A DNA stretch of 64,000 nucleotides. Origin: Trichobilharzia regenti. Lineage: Eukaryota > Platyhelminthes > Trematoda > Strigeidida > Schistosomatidae. The translations under genes were made by a program, and so were the position numbers. The notes beneath the pieces are model-generated. The model had not been told where the DNA came from. It did not search any database and was given only the letters and a program-made list of their open reading frames with translations. Location of the stretch: the NCBI GenBank assembly GCA_944472135.2, contig OX235264.1, positions 88,174,319 through 88,238,318 on the forward strand. Direction: 5' to 3'. Of this stretch, positions 1 through 10,600 are shown in pieces. How positions within the stretch are numbered: the stretch's first letter is position 1; the number at the start of each line of letters is the position of its first letter.

Positions 1-174
1 ATGATCTGTCAAGGCGTTCATTATTATCTTTTTCATGATAAAGATCTAAGCCCTCATAAAAATCAGAAATATCTCGAGCCTTTAATTTGTATATTGCTGT
101 TCCTGCAGAATGGGGCGATTCACCTTAGTGACCCCCACCATATCTACTAATCAGCTAACGCCACCCTCCCTCCT

Positions 175-1840
175 TATGCCAGTAGGGTTTTGACACACAG
201 AGAGAAAGTATTCAACGATAGAGAAAGAATGTTTAGCAATGGTATGGGCAGTCGACAAATGGAGACCTTATTTACTCGGCCGGCGGTTCCACATCGAAAC
301 TGATCATAAGCCGCTACAATTTTTGAAGACAGCGAGAGACCCACGGGGGAAATTGTCACGGTGGATGTTGCGTTTTCAGGAGTACGATTTTACGATCTCA
401 CACGTTCCTGGAAGTGAAAATGTCTTGGCAGATTTGTTATCGAGACCAGAAGATGAGTCTGAGTTGCCCGAGGTCGCGTACGGAGTGCATGCAGTAGAAC
501 AAGACCCACTAAGACCTGCACGCAGGCAGAGGTTGGACGATACGCTGAATACAGTAATACAGGTGATCACCAACGGAATAGAAGTGGATCAAGCTACGGC
601 GAGTAAGGAGCTAACCACACTACTCAGACAGAGGGATCGACTCAGAGTGAATGCCTACGGGACTCTGACCTGGCGAGAGAACGACGGAAGCTGGCTGGCT
701 GTCATACCTCAATCGTCGCTCCACGACATGATAGAAGAATGTCACCAGCTAGCGCATACAGGCGTGGCCAGAACGACCGACCTCCTAAGACAAAGTATGT
801 ACTGGCCAGGTATGAGAGAAGACGTAGCAAGATACGTGCTTGGATGTCCACGGTGCCAGCTGATGAAAGGTGACCGGTGTATACGACCACCACTTCAGTC
901 GATTCCAGTTACCGCGATAGGTGACTTGTGGTCCGTAGATGTCATGGGTCCATTTCCTCAGACATCCACTGGTAATCAGTACCTCTTGGTGATGACGGAA
1001 CACGCGACACGAGGGGTAGACGCCGTAGCAATCCCAGACCAACGTGCAAGAACCGTGACAGATGCAGTAGTTAGACACATTGTTGCAGACCACGGCGTAC
1101 CGAAGACAATACTGACAGACCAAGGTCCCTGTTTCGAGAGTGAAGAGTTTACTTCCCGTTTGCAACAGCTGGGCATCAAGAGGATCAGAACGACCCCATA
1201 TCATCCACAAACGAATGGCCTAACGGAGAGAAACAACCGTACACTGAAGGAGTGGCTGGCCTCGAAGGGCGGGAATTGGGAAACGGAACTTCCACTGATT
1301 TTACTGACACATCGTGCTACCACTCAGGAAACAACGAAGAAGTCATCCTTCCAACTGATGTATGGTAGAAAACCACGATTACCAATACACAAAGAGACCT
1401 GGCCCCGTCACCAAAAATGGAGTACGACGAAATTAAAAGCAGAGCGGAAAGAAGCAGTCAAGAATGTAATGAAGAAGCAGCGGAGTGATGTCGCGAAGTC
1501 TCAGCTGAAAAGAAAGACTCAGTGCAATATCTTTTCAGTCGGGGACCAAGTGAAGTGTAGAGACAAAAGATATACAGTTGGATGCGGGCCAGGTTCACGA
1601 AAACTCCTTCCAAAGTGGGAAGGACCGTACACAATCACAAAAAGACGGGGTCAGGTATATACCATCTGAAGAGGCGATAAACAGAAACGAGTTAACGCCA
1701 GTCAGCTCCAAAGATGGGAACAGTGGGACAAGCCGGTCAGTAACAATCCTCAGCTAGAGGATGTAGCACCCAGAAGGTCGGAACGTCTGCGCACGAAGCT
1801 ATTTGACGGGGGGACGAGTGTGGTGAGAGCAGGCTGCTAG
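175..1840 (+). pseudogene. Ty3/gypsy retrotransposon pol remnant (RNase H end + integrase)
   Basis: This is the 3' half of a gypsy-type polyprotein. It opens in the RNase H domain (YSTIEKECLAMVWAVDKW, then TDHKPLQFL) and continues into integrase. The integrase has an HHCC zinc finger (H-x-H near residues 165-170, CPRC near 204) and a DD35E core, seen as WSVDVMGPF, LTDQG and TERNNR, so all three acidic residues are kept. The open frame runs from about 194 to a TGA at 1667-1669. Upstream, RNase H residues (YASRVLTHRE) lie in a different frame from 175, so there is a frameshift near 195-205. Downstream the same frame continues past the TGA as NASQLQRWEQW up to about 1840, so the TGA is a premature stop. 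Protease, reverse transcriptase and gag are missing. The family call is firm; it is a dead copy, cut off at its 5' end. Confidence 0.9.
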
Positions 1841-2125
1841 CCGATTGGTTGACACTAATCTACGTTAATGTCTAGGTCACTAATATGGGCCGTGAGAAAA
1901 TATGAACAAGGCTGTTTCAACAACCAATCACAGCAAACTTAAACATGGACAAATATGATTCGCAGATAGATGGCTCTACTTTCCGAGAAATATCGAAACA
2001 ACCAATCAGAAGACTGCCTTTGTCTGCTTGCATAAGCCTTATTAATGTACATAAAATATATATAAATACGTGTTGATTTTCGTAATAAAACGATCTGTTG
2101 CCAGCCCTTGTCTTCTGTTGTTACG
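1819..2125 (+). repeat. 3' LTR of the gypsy element
   Basis: It starts TGTGGTGAGAGC directly after a purine-rich run (GACGGGGGGACGAG), as expected for a polypurine tract next to a 3' LTR. It ends near TGTTGTTACG and contains AATAAA near 2085. Two related LTRs lie at 60498-60837 (minus) and 61022-61376 (plus). They share blocks such as CAACCAATCACAGC and the AATAAA-CGATCTGTTGCC end, and those comparisons set the boundaries. Confidence 0.75.
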
Positions 2126-3760
2126 CTCTTATACAATCTGCATAGTTTTACTGGTTGAATGTCCAGACCCAGTGTGCCACACAAGATGGACTACTGTTCC
2201 TGATCAGACAGGGCCGTTTTTTCCAGCAGACTACTACTGCTGTCTGGTGCATTAAAGAGGATTACACAGTCTGATCTACTAACCGTGGACTAGGCTTGGT
2301 CCTCACACATTTGTCATCCCCTTAAAGACCATTTTGTTTCGTCTGGTGCGACTGGACATTATTGTGCGTCTCAGCGCCGTGGCCACTATTACTGGCACAC
2401 GATATGGGTCTCTTTCCAGCGACAATTCTCGCTTAGTGAAGTTTTCCCACTCGGCTCTGTTAACCTAGTGTTGTTAACAGGGATGGAGCCACATCCACTT
2501 GGTTGGCTTTGCACAGTTTCACTGTAGGACTGTGGCGACATGGGCAATCTGTACGAGCAGGGAATATTTGCCCTGGTCTTCAAGACCGGTATGCGAGAAT
2601 CCATCACCTTCACCTGTTTGCTTAATTTGGCCGAAGCCCTGGTGACTACGGAGTATGGTGTCCCATAACTTATTTTAGGGTGAGAATCTATCGTCATATT
2701 ACTCCTAAATTAATACTGATGATTAAATAATAAGAGACAGTGGAGTTATTTTGTCCAATATACTAAAAGCAAAAGACAATAGAAAGCACAGAACAGAAGG
2801 ATAAAGTATATAAGTAAAAGCTTTTCACTTTACCTGTAACTTTCGGGCTATTAGGCTTCGCAGCAATTACGTAGCAGACCAACAAGTCCTATATATTTGA
2901 AAGAGTGAGGAGGATGTTGCTACAGAAGCAGCATCTGAAGCTTTGGCAGTAGTTCGAGACAGTGGGAAGTACCACACACAGGCTCAGTGAAGAAGAAATG
3001 GTTGAATGAAATTCGTCGGATAGGAAGATCGGGTTTCCCAAGCGAACAATTCACAAAAGTGAATATTTCCTGTTAGAGAGAAAAAAGCATGTCGTATTCA
3101 AGGAGCGCGTGCAAGCTGAAATATCACTAATGTTCCCCCAAAGGGTATAATAAAAGAGATATATACTTCTTTACACAACCTGGTGCAATACGTACGTATT
3201 ACTGGTACGTACGTACGTACCAGTAATGCTGACTGCGCGAATTTAAATGACTAAGTTACTTATAACTTAACAAATCTACTTGGGCTCAAGGTCTTAGCCT
3301 GAGAGAGGGGATAATTGAGACAGTATCAAACGACAGTAACAACTTAAGTTATAACGATATATCGTTTCAGAGCATTCGCAACTGCAGAGAGACAGTATTT
3401 TAAAAGACTTTATTGTAATATATTTGCTAATCAATATCGGAACTATTTTATCCTGACAATTTTAAGTTCATTTGCGTTTTTGAACCCAATGTCACGTAGA
3501 AATAATACTGCGGACAACTAACCTTGGGGTTAACCTTGGGGATAAGCCCGAGAAAGTATTGGCCGCTACTAACCAATATCCAATACTCAGGTTTTAGTCG
3601 AAGAAGAAGAATCGGCAGTCCTTCTCGGTTAAATGTCATTACTAATCTTCTGTCTCAAGAAAAAGTCGGATGAAGCAGGAAATTAAAAGATATTTAGGTA
3701 ATATTACATTACTTTCCATCGATTTCTGAATGGAACAGAGCTTTTCAGAAGCACGTCTTC
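2126..3760. other. no gene recognised
   Basis: There is no open frame with a recognisable domain on either strand. It holds decayed, AT-rich sequence and one perfect palindrome at 3198-3227. Confidence 0.5.
3198..3227. repeat. perfect 30-bp palindrome
   Basis: ATTACTGGTACGTAC is followed directly by its exact reverse complement. The centre is a GTAC/ACGT alternation with no loop. Confidence 0.85.
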
Positions 3761-4420
3761 ATTCCATTCTGCTCTGTGCAGTACCCCCTGGCTTTCTTTG
3801 TGATGACCTATGGGCTTTCATTTCATCTGCACAAGAACTCGTTAATGCCACCCCTGAACTACGCCCAACTCATCGTTTCCTATTCGGGTTCCAATCTAGG
3901 GACTAGCACAAAATGTCACCATGTGGCACCCACAGCGTGTGCTCAGTCCATCCCAACTTCCTTCGGTGTACCTCTTGGCCACGCATTCTTGAATGGTTTG
4001 TTTCTAGCTTCTCTAGTTGCTTATCATTTCTGTCTGACCATCTTTAATATGGAGCCAAGGCAGCTGTTGCAGCTGTATGCAGCAGCTGAGTGGGAATTTT
4101 TGGTGATCCACCAACCACAGAGAATCTCAAACAGACTTGAAATTAAGGTTGAAAATCTTCTTCCTTATACATAACGCGTTAGACTGCCACACTGAAAACA
4201 TATTAATGAATGTCTGTCTTGCCATTCTGATTTTGGCTGGCATCAACATCCTCATTTGTTGAAACGATTCTGCCTAGCTACTTGAAAGTAGTGGCTTCAT
4301 TCAGATCTCTGCCAACCGACGCCTCCTGTCGTTGCTGCGTTTGTGAGATAACATTTGACCACAGATTTCGGTGGTCAATGCAGAATCTAGGCTTTGCTTT
4401 GGTTAAAACACAGGTGGATT
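3760..4420 (-). pseudogene. RTE-clade LINE fragment, C-terminal part of reverse transcriptase ORF
   Basis: Read on the minus strand, 4190-4300 gives a broken version of the conserved block after the RT core of RTE elements (F-x-x-L-G-R-I-V-S-T-N-E-D-V-D, then FINMFSVWQS). At about 3880-3970, in another frame, comes GWTEHTL...SLDWNPNR, which corresponds to the usual GWIGHTLRK...LxWNPxGKR ending. Several stops and frame changes separate these blocks, so it is a fossil. The exact ends are uncertain. Confidence 0.6.
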
Positions 4421-6370
4421 ATCATAGACTTTATCTGCATCTGAAATATAAAATAAGCGTTATAGTTACGCGAAGGCAAACAATACGAAACAACTGTCAT
4501 TCAAGTAAGGGCAATAAGATGCCGGAATTCACTTCTGTGTGGAAAAAAGTATGCGTGAATTACATTCATATACGTATAGGAAGACAGAATACAAGTCAAT
4601 ATCAAGTAAGAATAATAATAATCTATATTTCGCTTGAACTGGTAAGTTTGAATGAAAAGCATGTCATTTTCGCAGGCGCGATCAGATATGGCATGGACTA
4701 CAATCGTGAAATATCATAAATTAGCACTTTTCGAAAATATAAATGGTTGAGTTATAGCACAAGCAAACAGAACAGGCCTGTATAAATTTTTAATTGTAAA
4801 CTCTTCATTAAGATCACCATCATGGTTGGGTGCCAACCCATACTTCGTTTTATTTCTAGCTGATAGTTATGGCGAGACAATCAACAGCTTATATTTGGAT
4901 AAGTGCTGTGCCCCCACATCCTGAGAAGCTGCAAACTGGTCTAAAATACAATTACGGACTATACATTATGTTAAGTACATTTGCAAGATGTATTCACTTA
5001 TATTTAGGCAACCAATAAACACATGACAATCAAGACAGACAAGGTCAGACTATGTTGACTCGTGAGATTTCATTAAGTCATTAAGCAACTAGCTTATTGT
5101 TCCACGCCAGATTTCGCAAAATCTTATGTTCGTTTTCTTTATTAATTCGACAAGAATGCTTTTTTCCAATCATCCAACGCCTCCCCTTCTTCCTAAACTT
5201 ACTTCAGTGAGAATGTGAGGTATCCAGTGAGGACCCTGGATCCGCATCTGGAATAATTTTTTCATAACTTGCTGCCTTTCCGGTTTTCAGTAGCTTTATG
5301 GCGCTCAAATAGGAAGAGATTAAAACGAACTTTCTAGACCGATTAATTAACAAAAGTAAATCGTGGCTGTCAATTAATTATATCAGAGGTAGGAAGTGGA
5401 AAACGTTTCTTCTGAAAATACGTTCTGTTTTTTAGCGATAACTTGAAATTGTAAAGAACTAGAGAATAAACTTTTTCTTCGTCACCCAAGCCAATAGCCC
5501 GGTAGTAGTTTTAGGACGTTATGCAAATGCAGTTAAAACAGGATAACTTGATAATTAAATCATTGAGTAAAGTCTCTTTGCTGAATATTGTTTTCTTAAT
5601 GCCACACTGAGGATTATTAAACAGGATAAAATACAACCAGAATAACTTGAATGCTGATGAAACAACGTCCAAAAACAACACCACAAGTTAATTCTTAAAG
5701 GGAGGTGAGGGACATGAAGAAATCAGGAATTATATCTTAGTACAGAAAATTCATTTGATTTTTGCGAGCCACACACTGTATCTTCTTAAAGTCATCACCT
5801 GTTACTCTGAAAGTAAAGCATATCTAGTCAGTACCTGACTGATTGTACGAAATACAATGATGAAATTTGAACAACAAACAAAGCGAACAAAAACAGTGGT
5901 TTGTGCAGAATAATATGGTACCATCATTTATTTCGTTGACTTCTCATCATCTGCTTACAGCCTAAATAAATTTTGAGGTTTAAGTACGGGGACGTTTTAA
6001 CATACTTGCAAATTTTACACGCTGTCAGCTAACAGAAAGTTCCACAATTAGTAAACAGTGCTCAGAAAATTGCGCTTATATAGTTTTTACACAGGCAGTT
6101 CAAGTTAAAACAAAATAAATGTATACAGAAAATGGTAAAGGAGTTACATAATAAAGATGAGATGTGCGTTAGAGGCATAGTGACTAATAAGCTAGGTAAC
6201 AATGTACTGAGTTGAACTCAAATCATAGAAACAAGAGACAAGCAAAATCACAGATTATAAAAGGAGGGTGAGGTTAAAGACAAAGATTTCGTAATCAGAT
6301 TAGAAAAAAAAGAAATCCATTTGCTGAGGCAAGGAAAGACTAATAACTGCTTCTTTCTGAACATATAAAT
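4421..6370. other. no gene recognised
   Basis: AT-rich non-coding sequence. The only longish open frame, at 4282-4719 (+), has no domain and overlaps the antisense of the LINE fragment. I see no RNA gene or structured repeat. Confidence 0.45.
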
Positions 6371-6376
6371 CTGGTT

Positions 6377-6780
6377 TCAAGCGTTTGATAGAAATTGCTT
6401 CGGCAAACTTGAGGAAAACAGAGTTCCTTTGTCTACTGATAATTTTGAAGGATTTCTCGATTTCCACCTCATGACTCGTGTCGAGAAGTGTCTGGTAATA
6501 GCGCTACTATAAGAGTTTGTTCCCTTGAGACGTAGGATTTTCGGCACATGTTCAGAAAATCGGAGGTGTGCCCTTATTTCTGTTCTCCCAATGTAACTGC
6601 TCCCGCAGATACACGTAAATTTGTATACACAGTTGGAGTTAACATGAGAAGGGTATCTATCGACTTTTGACTGCACCAAAGAGCATGTTGTTCGATGGAT
6701 GGGAACCCAATTAGCTGCAGGATGGGCTCTGGCTAGTGACGTTCTCAGTCTTCTGTTGACCACTTCTGACCATAATTATC
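6377..6780 (-). pseudogene. Penelope-like element fragment with GIY-YIG endonuclease
   Basis: The minus-strand frame reads [19 protein letters not shown] followed by a decayed R-x-x-EH block. This is the GIY-YIG-type core (here Y-x-F-x-C-x-C-G-x-x-YIG-x-T) found at the C-terminus of Penelope-like retroelements. Upstream residues (ANWVPIHRTTCSLVQSKVDRYPSHVN) fit the linker before the nuclease. Downstream the frame is degraded but still recalls the usual SFKIISRxxNS block. The RT domain is absent, so this is a short, dead 3' fragment. Confidence 0.75.
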
Positions 6781-6869
6781 GGATTCGGCTGAGAATTAAA
6801 CTGCCATCTTATTCTGCATACTACAGCTCAATGTAACGCGACGGATGTACGTAGTTTCTTGTACCTATG

Positions 6870-7416
6870 GACAATTTTTAGAGCCTTTACTAGAATTTTC
6901 AGAGATATATTAACCCTCTTATACACATCTCTGGTGAGGTCACGGCTAGAAAACTGTATCCAGGACTCCAGTCCTTGCCTAAAAGGAACTCAAACATTCT
7001 AGAATGGGTTCAAAGGGAGACAACACGCATTGTTCTGGCCATGACCAGCTTATCATTCAAGGAAAGACTAGACAGTTTAAATATCTCTTCCCTGTCATAG
7101 CGTAGGCAGAGAGGAGATTCGGTCACAATGTTTAAAATTTTAAATAATGACCACAGACCTGACCTATTCTCTCTTTTCCTTCCCACCAGGTCGGAACACC
7201 TTAGAGGAGAGTTCAAAACCAAGGAGAAATCATATTGCTGTTGAGTACTGGTTCTCACATCGAGTCGTAAACTCTTGGAACCGACTCCCAGAAGAAGTGG
7301 TGTCTGCAGCCTAAACTGATTCATTCAAGATAAGTTTTAACAACCACAGAATTTTTCTAGAAAGGGATTAACATAGATTGCAAGCCTTCTATCCTCAACC
7401 AATAAATCTGAAATCT
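6870..7416 (+). pseudogene. CR1/Jockey-like LINE 3' fragment
   Basis: The fragment is strongly similar at DNA level to the better preserved copy at 62350-62845. Recognisable blocks are LLYTSLVRSRLENC, then [30 protein letters not shown] and a degraded SWNRLPEEV. This is the usual C-terminal end of CR1/Jockey-type reverse transcriptase ORFs. It contains stops and frameshifts. The shared 3' tail (CAATAAATCTGAAATCTC) ends at about 7416, only about 70 bp upstream of the prefoldin 2 start codon. Confidence 0.75.
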
Positions 7417-7484
7417 CCAGGAGACGCGCGTTTTTTAAAAGGGTCGTTACTGAAGCTGGAAAATTCTGTTCTATCCTCTCACAA

Positions 7485-7618
7485 ATGACGTCATCTACCA
7501 GTAAACCAAAAGTGCAGACTGAGGAGGAAATAGTTGAAGGGTTCAATCGTCTGCGTTATGAGCAGAGGACAATCGGTAGTAAAATTAATGATCTAGAACT
7601 CGATCAACGTGAGCACAA
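7485..7618 (+). CDS. PFDN2: PFDN2 exon 1
   Basis: It runs from ATG at 7485 to a donor AA|GTGAGT and leaves two bases of a codon (phase 2). It encodes the N-terminal helix, ending ...LELDQREH plus a split Asn. The ATG is chosen because the family's conserved GFNRLR block follows 18 residues later and no earlier in-frame ATG is supported. Confidence 0.93.
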
Positions 7619-10600
7619 GTGAGTGACAGATTTAGAACCCCGTTATTATGTAATGTGTACATTTGTCCAGTTAATTTTCTGGTTTTCAATGAACAGATGA
7701 AATTTATTTTCGTATCGTCTTGCGAAAACGTTTCGCAGACTTGCTATAATCCATATTGAATCCATCAAACAACCAGTGAAAGGTTCGGGGGTATTTGGGT
7801 GGTAATTTTGATGATTTATGGCAGAATTTTGAGTCAGTCATAGAGTTCCTGACCATTTGGTGAAAACCTGTGGGTTTTGTGGATTGTCATATATTTTGGA
7901 GATATTTCATGGTATTCGCGTGAAATTTCGGGTTTTGGGAACTCGTAGGTAATTTAGGAGTTTTGGGTGGTTTCGATGCATTTATTTAAGATTTTTACAT
8001 TGACTCACTCCAAAATCAGCCCTAGATTGTAACTTGTGTTCAGGCCTTGCCACAAGTTGTTTCTGTTGTCTATCGGGTATGGCTAGAAGTTGTTTTAGGT
8101 TGTTCCCATCATACCTATATGAATCTTTGTAAAGGACTCACTTTTTGTTGGCTGGGGACAGTCACGTGTATGAACTATTGCATGTCTGGTTAGTTGATGG
8201 TTTGGTTCGAGAAATTTAAGGTTAAAGTTGTGCTATGGACCGATTTGTGCCTTTTTATGGCATTTGCTGGTTTGAGGATTAATAGTGCATTCATTCTCCA
8301 TGGGTCGCTATCCTTTATCTTCGTCGATTTTGTAGATTCTTCGTGTTATCCAACCCCACTGTTTTTAATTGGTGCCTTAGATACAACTCATAGAGGACGA
8401 GGTTCCAGAGTCTGGCTAACGAGCCCTTTTGTCCGGTTAAGCATAAGGTTTAGTAGCTTTAATACGAAGTTGACTGCGTAGTTTAGGTGGACTAGAAATG
8501 ACTTCTCTCTACCTTAAGTTTTCAGCAATGACTACAGAGTTAAAAGAAGGTGAACAGACTATCTGTGAGGTGGTAGAAAGCAAGAAATTGAAAAACAATT
8601 TTATGCGTTGATGGAAGCCTGCTACCTCCTAGCTGCCAACACCATGAAGGTTAATTTCTGATTGTCAGAAAGAGAAAACACACCTGTTGCGTGGGCGTAA
8701 GGTTTGTAGTAGAATTCCTTGGGATTGTTTACACCAGACCATTATCTTGTTTCCCTACTACAGATGGTACTATTCTTCAGGCTAGTAAGGCATCTTCACC
8801 TCACTCTGTGACCACAAACAACGACGACAGCCATAGAAACACCCCCAACAGCCTCTTAAAGCCACGTCATGTAGGAGCGTTTAACGTCAGGACCTTCTGT
8901 CAAATCGGACAACAGGTATCACTAGCAAGAACTCTGGCGTCTCGAGCCATGGCTATATGTTGTGTTTCGGAGACACGCATACAAGACCCGAGTGTGGTCA
9001 TTCACTTAACCTCACCCAGCCAACAAAGTGAATCTGCGAAATTCACTTTAAGTGTGTCAGGAGACCCTCAACTAGTTCGCGAAGACTCGCAGGTTTAGAG
9101 ATAGCTTGGAGTGTTACGGTAGAAAAATCATTTCTTGACTGGATCCGAGTAGATAGTAGATAGTCGTATGTGTACGTGTATGTATGTATGTGTGTGTATG
9201 TGCACGTTTGTGCTTACGACCAAACAGACATTGCTGGCAGCGAAATAGTTACGTCCCCAACTAGATCGAGACTCTGAGTCCGTATTTAAGGAAGAAATAG
9301 CGAAACGTGTATCAGAGGTCGGCAGCAGGACTTTCCGGGAGGCAGCCTGGTACAACATACAGTTAGCTGTAGACGCAGCTGTAAATACTGTTAATAACCT
9401 GAGACCTAAAGTTAGTAAGAGGCATTGGATTTCTACCACCTCTTCCTAACTGATTGGCGCAAGACTGATTCCGGAGAGCTCCGATTATGATGAAGAGCGA
9501 AATCTACTCAAACACAAACTAACAAGAAGCCTTCGTAATGACCGTGAACAGTGGTGGGCGACAATAGCGAAGGGGATGGAAAAGGCATCATCGGTAGGTA
9601 ACAGCAGACATCTATTTAGGCTTATCAGGGAAATAGGTGGTAAAAGGCAAACAATTAATGAAACAATCTCTGAGAAAAATAGTACCATAATTAGCTCTCA
9701 GGATAGACGACTAGGACGTTGAAAAAAGGACACTTTGAGAAGCAGTTTAATTGGCTTACAACCACACTCAACTTACCGAACATCCAACAACCCCCTGAAT
9801 GAGATATAGACAGAGGTCCACCTTCCCTAACTGAGGTTATTAAGGCTGTCACTAATCTGAAACGAGGCAAAGCAGAAGGACCCGATGGAATGATTCCAGA
9901 GTTAGTTAAGTACGGTGGAGACAGTTTACTGTCTGAGTTAACTAAGGGATTAGGCAGAATCTGTGAATCAGAGGAAGTCCCGTTGGGTTGGTGTAAGTCA
10001 TTAATCATCCCGATAAACAAAAAGGGAGACAAGTCTTCCTGTGATAATCACAAGGGGATTAACTTGACTAATATGGTATTTAATATTCTAGGCTCTGTAA
10101 TGGATATACTGTGGTGCTCGGGAGGTACAAACACTAGAGAACCAGGCAAGCTATAGACTAAGAAGAGGGTGTATTGATTATATCTTCACCCTTCGACAGA
10201 TTCTGGAACAGAGACATTCTTACCGGCGTCAAACAATTGTTATATTTAAGTATTGGTTTGTAGGGATTTGGTTGATTGGTTACAGGATTTCATCATGAGT
10301 TGATATTGGTTAGAGAACCATTGGAAAACATGGGAGTACTGGACAGCTGTCTCATCCTGGTTGTGGACTCTTCAGCAGTTTGCACCCGTCGGAGGGATTC
10401 GAACCCAGGACCTCCTGGTTACAGGGCGAGCTCGTATACCATTAAGCCACTGGGGCCCGATCCAATGGCCCGTGAATTCTAACTTCTGCCAATTCAACCG
10501 GTTGCGCTATACCGTGAATTGGCAGAAGTTAGAATTCATGGGCCATTGGATCGGGTTCCAGTGGCTTAGTGGTGTACGAGCTCGCCTTGTAACTAGGAGG

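Noticed and set aside
1..174. Upstream gypsy sequence at the left edge
   Set aside because: The DNA before about 175 does not continue the RNase H domain in any frame, so I take it as flanking sequence of a 5'-truncated copy.
4282..4719. 145-residue plus-strand frame
   Set aside because: Its first part is antisense to the RTE fragment and the rest has no domain or codon bias.
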